Of a stretch of DNA of 64,000 nt, positions 26,339 to 35,670 are shown in pieces (the first letter of the stretch is position 1; every line of letters starts with the position of its first letter). The notes under the pieces were generated by a model. That model had not been told where the DNA came from. It ran no database searches and was given only the letters and a program-made list of their open reading frames with translations. Both the position numbers and the translations under genes were made by a program. Location: positions 26,652 to 90,651 of the forward strand of contig LJUY01000011.1 in assembly GCA_001304015.1 (NCBI GenBank). The letters run 5' to 3'. This stretch comes from a candidate division Zixibacteria bacterium SM23_81 (GTDB lineage: Bacteria; SM23-81).

Positions 26339-27097
26339 TCACCCCACCAACCCCCACCCGATCCTCAGCGCAATGAGGACTAGGACGATTCCCACCACCA
26401 AATTAAACTTACGCTCGCCGATGGTCATGTGCGTCCTGAAGCCAACGAGCAAGCCGATGATCACCCCAGGGCTGGCCAGAACGATTAACCTGACCACCTC
26501 TACATTCCACATCCCTACGGCGCCGTAGACGAACAGCCTCATGGCCCCGCCGATGAACAAAACGGCCACCATCACTTGGCGAAAGCGCGTCTTGTCCATC
26601 AAGGGGCGGGTGACGGCTACCACGAAGGGGCCACTGATGCCCACCAGGCCTCCGGTGAATCCCCCTATCACGCCACCGGCCCAGGGCTTGAAGAATCTAC
26701 TCTTAAAAAATCTGGGCGGCAGAGGAAGATCATAGAGAATGAAATTTGCCCCGAAAAATAGAACGAACAGACCAATCAATCCCAGAACGAGCTGCGCGGG
26801 CGCGTAGCCAGCCAAGGAAGAACCCACCATGGTTCCCAGAAGCATAAAGCCAGACATGGTCAGGATGAAGCGCCAATCCTCTTTCTCATACCTGATGGCC
26901 AGGAGCATCCCCAACCCCACCAGCAGATCGATGAAGGCTGAGGCGACCAGTGAAATCCTGGGACCCAGTAGTAGCCCCACGGCAGGCACGAACACCATAG
27001 CTGGACCGAAACCCGTCAAGCCTTTCAGAAAGAAGGCTGTCATACAGATGGCCCATATCAGCAGAAGCGTCTCAATCGGGTATCCCAGGATTTCCAG
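26339..27097 (-). CDS. TSUP (TauE/SafE) membrane transporter, CTG start likely
   Basis: A sulfite-exporter/TauE-type permease with about eight membrane helices and the family's two repeat halves (KGLTGFGPAMVFVPAVGLLL and GGVIGGFTGGLVGISGPFVV). TSUP proteins move sulfite, sulfonates or other sulfur anions. The conventional ATG at 27043 would remove most of helix 1 (LEILGYPIETLLLIWAICMT), while a CTG at 27097 restores it. That CTG has AGGAGG five bases upstream and an in-frame TAG five codons before it, with no ATG, GTG or TTG in between, so initiation at CTG is strongly indicated. It is 252 residues from there. A decayed copy of its 3' end lies at 25304. Confidence 0.88.
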   Translation of the reverse strand: MEILGYPIETLLLIWAICMTAFFLKGLTGFGPAMVFVPAVGLLLGPRISLVASAFIDLLVGLGMLLAIRYEKEDWRFILTMSGFMLLGTMVGSSLAGYAPAQLVLGLIGLFVLFFGANFILYDLPLPPRFFKSRFFKPWAGGVIGGFTGGLVGISGPFVVAVTRPLMDKTRFRQVMVAVLFIGGAMRLFVYGAVGMWNVEVVRLIVLASPGVIIGLLVGFRTHMTIGERKFNLVVGIVLVLIALRIGWGLVG

Positions 27098-27108
27098 ATA
27101 AACCTCCT
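27095..27108 (-). promoter_or_regulatory. Strong Shine-Dalgarno and CTG start
   Basis: On the minus strand AGGAGG (27103-27108) is followed after five bases by CTG (27095-27097), with the in-frame stop TAG overlapping the ribosome site. This is the clearest CTG start in the window. Confidence 0.7.
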
Positions 27109-27138
27109 AGGGTTTAAAACGGTTGATCTCGAAAATCA

Positions 27139-27289
27139 TTTGGCGGTTTCGAAGCTCGTAACGAGACTCGAGATTCGTGATTCGAAAAAACCTGCCAACT
27201 GCTACTGCTATTTCCATTGCTATTGCCGATTTCCTCTGTATTTCTCACGAGTCTCGAATCTCGATTCACGATCCACGATTCACGATCAA
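27139..27289. repeat. Inverted heptamer arrays around a hexamer array
   Basis: The spacer between the HAD and TSUP genes contains GAGACTC, GAGATTC and GTGATTC in register (27163-27183), then ACTGCT, ACTGCT, ATTTCC, ATTGCT and ATTGCC (27198-27227), then CGAGTCT, CGAATCT, CGATTCA, CGATCCA, CGATTCA and CGATCAA (27248-27289). The second heptamer block is the reverse complement of the first family, so the whole can fold on itself. Bases 27139-27185 are identical to the reverse complement of 49111-49157 (47 bases). Confidence 0.88.
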
Positions 27290-27365
27290 AGGTTTTTCAA
27301 GGATCAATCGAGCTTCTTGAATAATCCGGGCTAAAAACGGTTGATAACGAGAAAAGCACAAGCTA

Positions 27366-27971
27366 CTATAGCAGTCCTCTGGCTTGCAAAATCCCCTTCA
27401 GTTCAGGGGCACCGGTATAGGGAATCCCAAATATGCCCAGTTTGCAGGCGGCTTTTACATATTCCGGGATGTCGTCGACATAGATAATCTGAGTTGGATC
27501 TGTAGAAAGGGATATGGCCCGCTGGTAAATCCTCCTATCCGGCTTACAGTGACCCACTTCACAGGATAATATCAGGCTGTCGAAAAGGGGAAGCACATCA
27601 TAGCGCTTTTTTACGTGTTCCACATGCCAGACATTTGTATTGGATAAAAGCAATAACCGCGATCTGCCCCTTTTCCTTAGCGCCTTTATGAGGTCGACGA
27701 CCGGCCTGTTCTGGGTAAATATATCCGACCACATTTTCTTAAACTGATCCACGTCCAGCTTCACTTTTAGCGCTGCTGAACATCGTGCCGCGAAGGTCTC
27801 CGGCGAGATCTCTCCTTTATCAAACTCGTACTCCAGGCCCTCTAAAAATATTTTCCGATAGGCCAACTCCACACCAATATGATGCCTTCTCCCCACCTTC
27901 CGACAAAAAATGCGGTGATCGCAGAAAAGGACGACGTTTCCCAGATCAAAAATAACCGTCGTGTCTTTCAT
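27366..27971 (-). CDS. HAD-superfamily phosphatase, YihX-like
   Basis: A haloacid-dehalogenase-family hydrolase of about 201 residues. Motif I is VIFDLGNVVLF (the FDLGNV variant of the YihX/epoxide-hydrolase-N class), motif II is LLLLSNTNVWH, motif III is GHCKPDRRIYQRA and motif IV is IIYVDDIPEYV, so it should be an active phosphatase on a small sugar phosphate or similar. The ATG at 27971 places motif I at residue 7, as usual, although no ribosome site is clear; the open frame continues upstream to 28046. It lies 39 bases downstream of the stomatin gene's stop if that longer frame is used, and is followed by a repeat-rich spacer. Confidence 0.88.
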   Translation of the reverse strand: MKDTTVIFDLGNVVLFCDHRIFCRKVGRRHHIGVELAYRKIFLEGLEYEFDKGEISPETFAARCSAALKVKLDVDQFKKMWSDIFTQNRPVVDLIKALRKRGRSRLLLLSNTNVWHVEHVKKRYDVLPLFDSLILSCEVGHCKPDRRIYQRAISLSTDPTQIIYVDDIPEYVKAACKLGIFGIPYTGAPELKGILQARGLL

Positions 27972-28084
27972 AGGATTTTGACGTATTTGACCCACATCCG
28001 CAAGTAACCCCCTCATGGGCTCAACTCGGATTTGCGCAAAGGACAATGATGAGCTTGAGGACGATGAGTCAGATTACCCATCCC

Positions 28085-29023
28085 TTATGCAGGCGGATTC
28101 ATTTTCCCAGGCGACCCTTCGACCCCCTTGGCCGGTTTTTCTATCTGTGTCGGTGAGATCTTCTCCTTCAGGAGCTCGCCGATCCCAGCGATGCTTCCCA
28201 GAATCCCCGAGGCTTCATAAGGCAGAAACACCTTCGTCGATTGGCCGTCGGCGATCTTCTGGAGGGCCTCCAGATACTTTATGGCGATCAAGTCGTTGGT
28301 CGGCCTGCCCGTGTGGATGGCCCCGAAGACGGTCTGGATGGCTTCGGCCTCCCCTTTCGCCACGGTCAGCTTCTGATACTTGTTAGCATCGGCCACCTTC
28401 TTGATGGCCTCGGCCTCGCCCTCGGCCTTGAGAATGGCCGACTGCTTGTGGCCCTCCGCCTCCAGGATCATGGCTCTTCTATCACGCTCGGCCTTCATCT
28501 GGCGGTGCATGGCATCGGTCACGTCCGCGGGCGGCTCGATCCTCTGCAGCTCCACCCGGGTCACCTTGGTGCCCCATTTGTCCGTCGCGTCGTCCAGAAT
28601 CTCACGCAACTTTGTGTTGATGATCTCCCGGGAGGTCAACGACTCGTCCAGGGCCAGATCGCCGATGAGGTTCCTCAAGTTGGTCTGGGCCAACTTGGTG
28701 GCCGCTGTGTAGAAGCTGGCCACGTTGTAGGTCACCTTCACCGGGTCGGTGACCTCGTAGTAAACCACAGCGTCCACCTCCACGACCACGTTATCTTTAG
28801 TGATGACCCCCTGGGGCGGGACATCGACGACCTGCTCTCTCATATCCACCTTGATCATCCGCTCCAGAAAGGGGATAATCAGGCTGAGTCCGCTGTCGGC
28901 GGTGCGCTGATACTTACCCAGTCGTTCAATCAAGCCCTTCTCCCAGGGTCGGACGATCTTGATGCCTTTGGCGGCGATAATCAGCAGGACAAAGGCCACG
29001 ATGATAAAAGGCAATACGGTCAT
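28085..29023 (-). CDS. SPFH/Band 7 stomatin-like membrane protein
   Basis: A 312-residue SPFH-domain protein of the paraslipin/QmcA kind: one N-terminal membrane helix ([20 protein letters not shown]), the Band 7 domain ([47 protein letters not shown]), a long coiled-coil helix rich in alanine and glutamate ([20 protein letters not shown]) and a conserved [16 protein letters not shown] end. Such proteins form ring-like membrane scaffolds. The ATG overlaps the stop of the NfeD gene (ATGA at 29020-29023), the classic stomatin/NfeD operon, so both are translationally coupled and act together. Confidence 0.94.
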   Translation of the reverse strand: MTVLPFIIVAFVLLIIAAKGIKIVRPWEKGLIERLGKYQRTADSGLSLIIPFLERMIKVDMREQVVDVPPQGVITKDNVVVEVDAVVYYEVTDPVKVTYNVASFYTAATKLAQTNLRNLIGDLALDESLTSREIINTKLREILDDATDKWGTKVTRVELQRIEPPADVTDAMHRQMKAERDRRAMILEAEGHKQSAILKAEGEAEAIKKVADANKYQKLTVAKGEAEAIQTVFGAIHTGRPTNDLIAIKYLEALQKIADGQSTKVFLPYEASGILGSIAGIGELLKEKISPTQIEKPAKGVEGSPGKMNPPA

Positions 29024-29472
29024 TTTTCGCTCTCCTCTTCAACGGTTTTCACCACCATATGGGTTCCATCCAATCGAGTCACCTCCACCCTGCTCCCGAC
29101 GGCTATCACCATATCAGTATCACTGTCCGCCCGCCACTCTTCTTTGTCTATTCGGATTCGTCCGGTGTTCTTGGCGTTGTCGATCTCTTCCAGCACAAGA
29201 CCTCTCTTTCCGATAAAGCGATCGGCTCCAATTCCCGGAGGTTGCTTCTTGGTGAATCGTTCGGCAAACTTCCGGGAGACGGCGAAAAGCACCCCTGAGA
29301 CCACCACAAAAGTCGCCCACTGCCAGCCAGCCCCAAGGCCCAGAATGGCCAGAAGGCCCGCCACCAACGCGCCGATGCCAAACCACAGAAGAAAGAAGCC
29401 TGCCGTGAAGACCTCGCCGATGATGCATATGGCGGCAAGGATCATCCAGATCCACCAGATGCTACTAGGCAT
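29020..29472 (-). CDS. NfeD-like membrane protein
   Basis: A 150-residue short NfeD (NfeD1b type) with three or four membrane helices ([51 protein letters not shown]) followed by an OB-fold ([36 protein letters not shown]). It lacks the ClpP-like protease domain of long NfeD. The operon with an overlapping stomatin gene is typical; the pair is thought to organise membrane microdomains. AAAGGAGG stands ten bases upstream of the ATG at 29472. Confidence 0.94.
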   Translation of the reverse strand: MPSSIWWIWMILAAICIIGEVFTAGFFLLWFGIGALVAGLLAILGLGAGWQWATFVVVSGVLFAVSRKFAERFTKKQPPGIGADRFIGKRGLVLEEIDNAKNTGRIRIDKEEWRADSDTDMVIAVGSRVEVTRLDGTHMVVKTVEEESEK

Positions 29473-29494
29473 AATGCTACCTCCTTTTCGGGAT

Positions 29495-31376
29495 TTACTC
29501 GTTTACCTTGCCACATCTTTGTTTGATATGTCCTTGTTTGTCTTTTCCCAATGTCCTCGACGGTAGTCTTTTTTGACTATCCATCACCATGGACGCAAAA
29601 TAATAAACACAACTGGCTGTCCCATCAATAGTCGGTTCATTTGTTGAATAATCGCCGACATCATCGTGATAAACCGCCAAAGAGCATTGAAAAACAGAAT
29701 ATTCATCATCTCCTTCCAAATGTATATGTTTTAAATTCTCATAGATGCTGCTATAGACCGGCCCATCTAGCAAACCGCCATCGAGTCTGTAGCCATACAA
29801 ATGGGTGAACGCCGAATGTAGGGTCTCGGGCATAATTACCATCTGGGGGTAGTCCAATAACCATACTTATGCCCCAGGGATTACACCCCAACAGCCAATC
29901 ACGCATGGCAGTTTCCAGTTTCAAATAGCTGCTATCTCCCGAAAGCTTTCGATAAAGGTAACACTGCGTGATAAATGCTGCTACTAAATTATTGGAACAC
30001 CAAATGAAAGGGATCCCCATCAAAAACGCATTGTCTTTAGCTCGCTGCCAAACTTTCTCAATACCTTGCTGATAATAATCTGCAAGTTCTTGTTTTAATT
30101 CATCAGGGACATTTTGAGCCAGTTCATAGTGGCCGATATTTATGAATGGATACCACTGGTAATGGCGAGCAGTTTCTTCCCCTAACCAGGGTGTAATTTT
30201 CTCCTGTTGGCTATATTTGTAAGCATCATCTAAGAAATCTTTGTCGCCAGTCAGCGAATACATTTCTGCGGCCGCGAGTTCCATGTCATCAACCCAGTTG
30301 TCTTCTTCATAAAAATAGGGTGCCCTACAAGGTGCTGTCTGACAGACACCTGGTTTCTCTCTTCCAAATTCATAAGCACTTAGCGCTTTTTCTTGAAGCA
30401 CTCCGGCAAAAGTTGTATCTATATAGTAAAAGATCTCGGCTCCTAATGCAAAGGCAGATGCAAATTTCCCAGCTGTTGAGGCGACTCCGGTGGTTCTATT
30501 CTTATTTTCAAATATCCCTTGCGCTTTGCCGGAACAAAAATAGACCGGACGCTCAAGTCCCCTGCTGTAGCTAACAGAATCCATCGTCGGCAAGCGAAAG
30601 CCAGCGTGGTCGCGATCATCTGCAACTTGGTTAAACATATAATTCTCGCTAGGATGCATCTTCATCAACCAGTTCAGACCCCATCGTGCTTCATCTAATA
30701 TATCAGGGATACCATTTGGAGCCGGCATGCCACTTGCATCGTATTGATCGGCAAAGACAGAAGGATGATCACGATAGGCTAAGAGCAGCTGAAAGGTGGC
30801 GTTTGCAGAAGTTGCTGCATATTTCAAGTAATCTGAAGCATCATGCCAGCCCCCAGTAACATCGATATGAGTACCATCTGGCATAGGACCGTAAATGGTA
30901 TAGCCATCACTCTTATGACAGGAATCGCTTAAAAAGGGATTGAAGCCACAGCGTTGCTGCCGCAGGTATTTTAAAAGAAAATCAGCACTACCATCATATA
31001 CTTTGTCATTTATTTTAAATATCGGTGATCGTATACCATCCATAAGCAAATAATAATTTCCTTTCTTTTGAAACGAACTAAAATTCAATCGAAAAGTGCT
31101 GACAAAAGGCCCATATGCCCCCGTATCATTTATTTGTCCTGAAGACCAAATTTGCTCGTTTGTAGCGGCATCATGTATATGAAATTGATCGCATTCCATA
31201 CTGCTTTTACTGCATAGGACTGCGATCTTCACAGATTCTGAGAGATAGCCTAACTGGTTAATCCTAATCCAACTATTATCAGTCGATTGACTGCTCGTTG
31301 AACAGCCAATTACCAGCAGAAAAAGTGCTGATAGCGTTTTGCTTACTTGAGAAATACCTTGCACGGAGCACCCCAA
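29495..31376 (-). pseudogene. Glycoside hydrolase family 9 lipoprotein, broken by a one-base frameshift
   Basis: A cellulase-like GH9 protein read in two frames. The first part (31376-29820) has a lipoprotein signal (LFLLVIGCSTSS), an N-terminal Ig-like cellulase domain (WIRINQLGYLSES), and the (alpha/alpha)6 barrel with GGWHDASDYLKY, which holds the catalytic aspartates. At 29819 one extra base follows the codons for Asp-Pro; the second part (29818-29495) continues in another frame with HSAFTHLYGYRLDGGLLDGP and YHDDVGDYSTNEPTIDG, which contain the conserved histidine and the catalytic acid glutamate. Removing one base gives about 626 residues without other damage. So this is either a recent frameshift or an assembly error; everything else looks functional. 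The start is TTG 31376 or GTG 31364. Confidence 0.85.
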
Positions 31377-31414
31377 TTAACTCATCTTACATCGTGTTCC
31401 TTTACACCAACGTC

Positions 31415-32053
31415 TCACCTCTTCATGCTGATGGTCAGCCCATCACCGATGGGCAAAATGGTGCTCACCAGACGCGGGTCGGCGAAGACCTGTTCATTAT
31501 ATTCGTCCATGTGCTTGCTGAGCTCCTCGCGAAAGCCCATAGGCCGAAACAGTGCATCGTCGGCGGCGATGACACCACCGGGTCGAATCAGCTGGATGCA
31601 TTTCTCCAACATGACGGGATAGAGGGATTTAGTGGCATCCTGGAGGATCAGGTCGAAGGGTCCCACAAGATGGTGAACAAACTGGCTGGCATCGCCTTGA
31701 ATCAACTCAACAACATCGGACAGGCCAGCCCGCTCCACGTTCCGTTTTGCCTCTTGATAAAACTCCTCCCTGGACTCAATGGCCATCAGATGACCGCCGG
31801 TTTTCTGCAAACCCTGGCCGAGAAAGATGGTGGAGTATCCGATGCACGTGCCGAACTCCAGGGCTCGCTTTGCCCTCATGACCTGGATCAGCCAATTCAG
31901 AAAGATGCCAACGTGGATCCCGATGTGCGGTGCCACATCCTCCCGGGTTTGATATTCCTTTTCCAGCTCCTTTAGAACCGAATTGGGATAGGAGAGAAAA
32001 CCCTCAATATAGGAAAGTAATTGTTTCATTAGCGTCCCATCAAGAACGTTCAT
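31415..32053 (-). CDS. SAM-dependent O-methyltransferase (family 3)
   Basis: A 212-residue class I methyltransferase of the caffeoyl-CoA/catechol O-methyltransferase group. The SAM-binding motif is ALEFGTCIGYSTIFLGQGL, the acidic loop is GHLMAIESREEFYQEAKRNV, and the divalent-metal aspartates lie in FDLILQDATKSLYP and GGVIAADDALF. It begins one base after the stop of the transglutaminase gene, so it is probably co-transcribed with it, although a functional link is not obvious. The methyl acceptor is unknown. A related enzyme of 196 residues is found at 42237-42827. Confidence 0.92.
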   Translation of the reverse strand: MNVLDGTLMKQLLSYIEGFLSYPNSVLKELEKEYQTREDVAPHIGIHVGIFLNWLIQVMRAKRALEFGTCIGYSTIFLGQGLQKTGGHLMAIESREEFYQEAKRNVERAGLSDVVELIQGDASQFVHHLVGPFDLILQDATKSLYPVMLEKCIQLIRPGGVIAADDALFRPMGFREELSKHMDEYNEQVFADPRLVSTILPIGDGLTISMKR

Positions 32054-32054
32054 G

Positions 32055-34139
32055 CTATCTCAACAACAATAATTTTCTCGCCTCAACCTCGTTTCCGGCC
32101 TTAATTTTGTAAAAATAAACGCCTGAAGCAACCGGAGATCCACCAGCATCTTGACCGTGCCATACGCTGTGATGTCCTCCCGCCTTTATATGATCGTCGA
32201 CAAGCGTTCTCACCTTCTGTCCCTTGATATTGTAAATCGCCAGAGATACTTTTAAGTCCTCTTTCAAGTGATAGCTGATGGTTGTCTCTGAATTGAAGGG
32301 ATTGGGATAGTTCTGATACAACTCCAACGTCTGGGGCGGAGTCGCGATCTGTACCACTTCAATACCAGTTTCGCTGACAGCCCTTCCATACATATGCACA
32401 TCGTCTATATAGGAGCCGGGCTGCACATCACCTGCGTCGGATTTAAACCGAAACCGAATCTGAACCGTTTCGCCCACATATTTAGTGAGATCCAAGGCCA
32501 ACATGGTCCACCCGCCAACATCGGGGATTACCGGATCGTCGTTGACGCCACCCATGTGGCTGCAAAGAGGATAATACGTCTCTCCATTCGTGGTGATATC
32601 CAACCAGAGGGGGTCGTAGACATACCCCTGATTTTGATCCTCAACCCAGTTCCAAACCCAAAAGCTCAGATATGCACAGGAAAGACTGGTAAGATCGATG
32701 GGAGGTGATATAAGCCAACAATCTGCGTAATTTTCATATGTGTCGTCCAGATCCGTCCCCCAGCAGTTATCGCCAGAGTGAACGTCGGCAGGTCCATAAG
32801 CCGGGCTGCCCAACTCCCACTCGTCATAAGTTCCGCCATGAGTCCATCCATTTTGTTTGCTTTCGAAATCGTCGAAGAAGACCGTGGTGAGAGCTTCAGG
32901 ATTGACCTCTCTATAGAGCTGCAAAGCCTGCTGCATATCCTCTATGTATCCATCAAGGTCTTTCAGCGCTAGTTTTGACTGGGCACTTTTCTGATAGTCA
33001 TAGGCGCTTTGCACATTCGTCTGCTGAGCGGGAGTCAACTTTATACCCCAATACCGGGAATAGTAATAGAACACGGAATCTGTCAAAGAAAATGCCTCCT
33101 CTATCTTCTCGCTGGAATCGCTGAAAGCGATCCAACTAGCGGCCGAATGCGCACCCCCCCAATCAGGGCTATACATGCCCAAGGCAGGATCTGATGTGTG
33201 CCAGTATCCCTCAATGCCGCTGGGAAAAAACAGGGGAAATTCGTCTTCAGGATGACAGGCCAAAGTGACGATTTCATCTTGCGCAAAACAGGGATGTTGC
33301 CCCGTAGAAGTCTCCATCCTTATCCATCCATAATCTGGGACATAATAATCTATAATCCAATGATGATCATAGTTGCCACCCCAGGTAGGCATATTGAGCA
33401 AGGTTCTGGCCGGAACTCCATTTGCTCGGAAAAGAGCTGCGCCTGCATGGGCATGTCCGGTACAGGAGCTGCCCCAGGTCAAGGCATACACAGCATCCAG
33501 GGCAAAGGGTTGGTGGGGCCACTCCCAGGGAATTGTCACACACCAATCACGGATGTCATCGGCCAGTTCCATCAGATTCGTGGTAGTGTCCCGAACGATA
33601 GCCGCAATCGTCTGAACGATCTCGGCCTCAACCTGGACGCAATCTGTGGGCCGCAGCCACTTTTTGACAGAATCGGGCAGCTCTTCCAGCGTCGGTATGG
33701 GTACGGAATCTGGAAGATCTGCATAGGTATTCTCTTTTACAAACACCCATGCTGTCCAATCTAAAGGGGCAGTGGGCGCTTGCTGCATTTGAGCCGCTAT
33801 GATGACATTGGGCGGATTCAGGTGTACGAATCTGTAATCGATCAGCTGGGGGCTTTCCACTTCGATGAAGATGGGCGCCTGCTCTCCGAAACAGATGGGC
33901 ATATGAAAATAGGCCTCATAGGTCTCGGTGCTCGAGCTGGCATTGATCTGGAGGTTTCCCACTGCCTTGCGCAGGTATACTTTCGTTGGCTGGCTCTTTC
34001 CACGCTCTGACACCTGTGCAAAAGAGGAGTACATCTCGTTCACCTCTTTCCATAAACCGTGTATTTCCTGGCTTGCTCCATCGGATGGGATAACAAAATT
34101 GAGAAAAACAATTGCGTAGAAAGCCATGCTGGCTTTCAT
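32055..34139 (-). CDS. Secreted transglutaminase-domain protein with FlgD-like sorting domain
   Basis: A 694-residue secreted protein. The signal peptide (MKASMAFYAIVFLNFVIPSD) is followed by an unassigned region, then a transglutaminase-like core with the cysteine in WGSSCTGHAHAGAALF, the histidine in YDHHWIIDYYV and the aspartate in VPDYGWIRMETS (about residues 235-290). A jelly-roll adhesion module follows (DDFESKQNGWTHGGTYDEW, then YLSFWVWNW and SYIDDVHMYG), and the C-terminus is the FlgD-Ig-type module YQNYPNPFNSETTISYHL to VASGVYFYKIKAG used as a type IX-like sorting signal in this bacterial group. GAGGAGG stands before the ATG at 34139. It may act as a peptidase or crosslinker at the cell surface. 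Confidence 0.9.
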   Translation of the reverse strand: MKASMAFYAIVFLNFVIPSDGASQEIHGLWKEVNEMYSSFAQVSERGKSQPTKVYLRKAVGNLQINASSSTETYEAYFHMPICFGEQAPIFIEVESPQLIDYRFVHLNPPNVIIAAQMQQAPTAPLDWTAWVFVKENTYADLPDSVPIPTLEELPDSVKKWLRPTDCVQVEAEIVQTIAAIVRDTTTNLMELADDIRDWCVTIPWEWPHQPFALDAVYALTWGSSCTGHAHAGAALFRANGVPARTLLNMPTWGGNYDHHWIIDYYVPDYGWIRMETSTGQHPCFAQDEIVTLACHPEDEFPLFFPSGIEGYWHTSDPALGMYSPDWGGAHSAASWIAFSDSSEKIEEAFSLTDSVFYYYSRYWGIKLTPAQQTNVQSAYDYQKSAQSKLALKDLDGYIEDMQQALQLYREVNPEALTTVFFDDFESKQNGWTHGGTYDEWELGSPAYGPADVHSGDNCWGTDLDDTYENYADCWLISPPIDLTSLSCAYLSFWVWNWVEDQNQGYVYDPLWLDITTNGETYYPLCSHMGGVNDDPVIPDVGGWTMLALDLTKYVGETVQIRFRFKSDAGDVQPGSYIDDVHMYGRAVSETGIEVVQIATPPQTLELYQNYPNPFNSETTISYHLKEDLKVSLAIYNIKGQKVRTLVDDHIKAGGHHSVWHGQDAGGSPVASGVYFYKIKAGNEVEARKLLLLR

Positions 34140-34206
34140 GATGTCCTCCTCAGTGAAAAACCACTTGTCCAATGAGTTCGGCTACCCTTCCATCCGCATA
34201 GGCAAA

Positions 34207-34644
34207 CTAAGGCAGGTGCTCTGCGCTCTCCAACCTCTTGCTCATGCTGATCCGCTCCTCGACCTCATAGCCGAGACGTTTGTAGAAGGAGACGGCCTGA
34301 GCGTTTGAAGCCCGAACCTGAAGGTTGAGCTTGGGACAGCCCAGCTCGGCCAGACTCTTCTCCACCCTTCTCATCAGAGCCTTGCCGATACCCTGGCGGC
34401 GATGCTCGGGGCTGACGACCACATAGTAAACCCATCCACGGTGGCCATCGTAGCCGCCCATGGCCGTGCCCAGCAGCTCTGATCCTCGCATGGCCACCAG
34501 GAACAACTCCCTCTGAACGGAAAGTTTCCGTCGGATGTCCTCCTCGGGCACGTTCCATGGTGGGGAGTCCGGAAATGCCCGGCGCCACAGGACCGCCACG
34601 GCTTTTTCATCTGATTCGATGTAAGATCGGATCTCTAGCGACAT
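34207..34644 (-). CDS. GNAT acetyltransferase, RimI/YpeA-like
   Basis: A 145-residue GNAT N-acetyltransferase. The acetyl-CoA pyrophosphate loop is HRRQGIGKALMRRVEKSL and the late motif B is NAQAVSFYKRLGYEVEERIS; the length and the LNLQVRASN strand match the YpeA/RimI-like group that acetylates amines or protein N-termini. The substrate is unknown. It starts six bases after the stop of the EamA transporter gene, so the two are one transcription unit; export plus acetylation of a metabolite would fit, but that is speculative. Confidence 0.92.
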   Translation of the reverse strand: MSLEIRSYIESDEKAVAVLWRRAFPDSPPWNVPEEDIRRKLSVQRELFLVAMRGSELLGTAMGGYDGHRGWVYYVVVSPEHRRQGIGKALMRRVEKSLAELGCPKLNLQVRASNAQAVSFYKRLGYEVEERISMSKRLESAEHLP

Positions 34645-34650
34645 ATTTCT

Positions 34651-35583
34651 CTACCTGACCGCTGGCGCCAGAGCTATCGCCTTAATGTCTATCTGCGACA
34701 GCAACATTCCCCCCAGCATCAAGACGCATCCAAACAGCTCCCGAACCGTGAGGACCTCCCCCAACATCAACCACCCGCCTATAACGGCGAAGACTGCCTC
34801 CAAGCTGAGTATTATGGCCGCGTGAGCGGGGTGAACCCTGCGCTGGGCGACCACCTGAAGGGTATAGGCTACGCCCGTGGATATCAGGCCAGCATAGAGG
34901 ATAGGGATGGCTGCTCCCAGAAGCCCCTGTCTAGTGATGGTCTCCACCAGACCCGCGACGATGAGGCTCATCGCCGAACAAGCTATAAACTGCATGAAGG
35001 CCAGCTTAACAGAATTGATCCTCGGTGAGAGCCAGCCAATGATATGCACGTGACCAGCCCAGGCGAAAGCCCCCAGGAGAACTAAAAGATCGCCCCTGGA
35101 GATTGTGATCTTTCCAGCCACACTCAGAAGGTAGAGCCCTGTCACGGCCAACCCAGCGCCCAACCAGGCTTCTAGGCCAGCTCGCTGTCTCCAGCATAGA
35201 CCCATAATGGGAACGATGATGACATACAAACCGGTGATGAAACCGGCCTTGCCAGCCGTCGTGTAGACGATCCCCATCTGCTGAAGAGATGCGCCCACAA
35301 AGAGGGCTGCGCCAGCCAGGCTGCCGCTCAGGAGGACTGCTTTCCCTCGTGCTCTTGGCAGCGCATCTTCGGATCCTGTTGGATGCCCCCGGCCGCGCAA
35401 TAAAAACGGGATCAGCGCTATTCCGCCCATGGCAAAACGCACCGCATTGAAGGCAAAGGGGCCCACATGCTCCATGCCCGCGCGTTGAGCCACAAAAGCA
35501 AATCCCCAGATGGCCGCGGCCAGAAGGAGCAAGGCGTTGGATCTCCACCTGGGTTCTTTTTCCCTTTGGATACCCTCGATCAT
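34651..35583 (-). CDS. EamA-family (DMT) metabolite exporter
   Basis: A ten-helix drug/metabolite transporter with two EamA domains (LLLAAAIWGFAFVAQRAGME and GDLLVLLGAFAWAGHVHIIG are the starts of each half). Members export amino acids or other metabolites; the substrate here cannot be told. The ATG at 35583 is chosen because AGGAG lies just upstream; the ATG at 35601 is the alternative. The length of 310 residues is typical. It is coupled to the GNAT gene behind it. Confidence 0.9.
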   Translation of the reverse strand: MIEGIQREKEPRWRSNALLLLAAAIWGFAFVAQRAGMEHVGPFAFNAVRFAMGGIALIPFLLRGRGHPTGSEDALPRARGKAVLLSGSLAGAALFVGASLQQMGIVYTTAGKAGFITGLYVIIVPIMGLCWRQRAGLEAWLGAGLAVTGLYLLSVAGKITISRGDLLVLLGAFAWAGHVHIIGWLSPRINSVKLAFMQFIACSAMSLIVAGLVETITRQGLLGAAIPILYAGLISTGVAYTLQVVAQRRVHPAHAAIILSLEAVFAVIGGWLMLGEVLTVRELFGCVLMLGGMLLSQIDIKAIALAPAVR

Positions 35584-35670
35584 ATCTCCTAACTGAACCA
35601 TGTGAAAGTTTCTTAGTGGGTCCTCGATTGAAAAAGATCCAAATTAAGAGAGCAGCGTCGAATAGGGGCT

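Noticed and set aside
28241..29566. 441-codon open frame on the plus strand
   Set aside because: It is antisense to the stomatin and NfeD genes, whose domains are unambiguous; its translation has no recognisable domain and is rich in His, Gly and Leu, as expected from a shadow frame.
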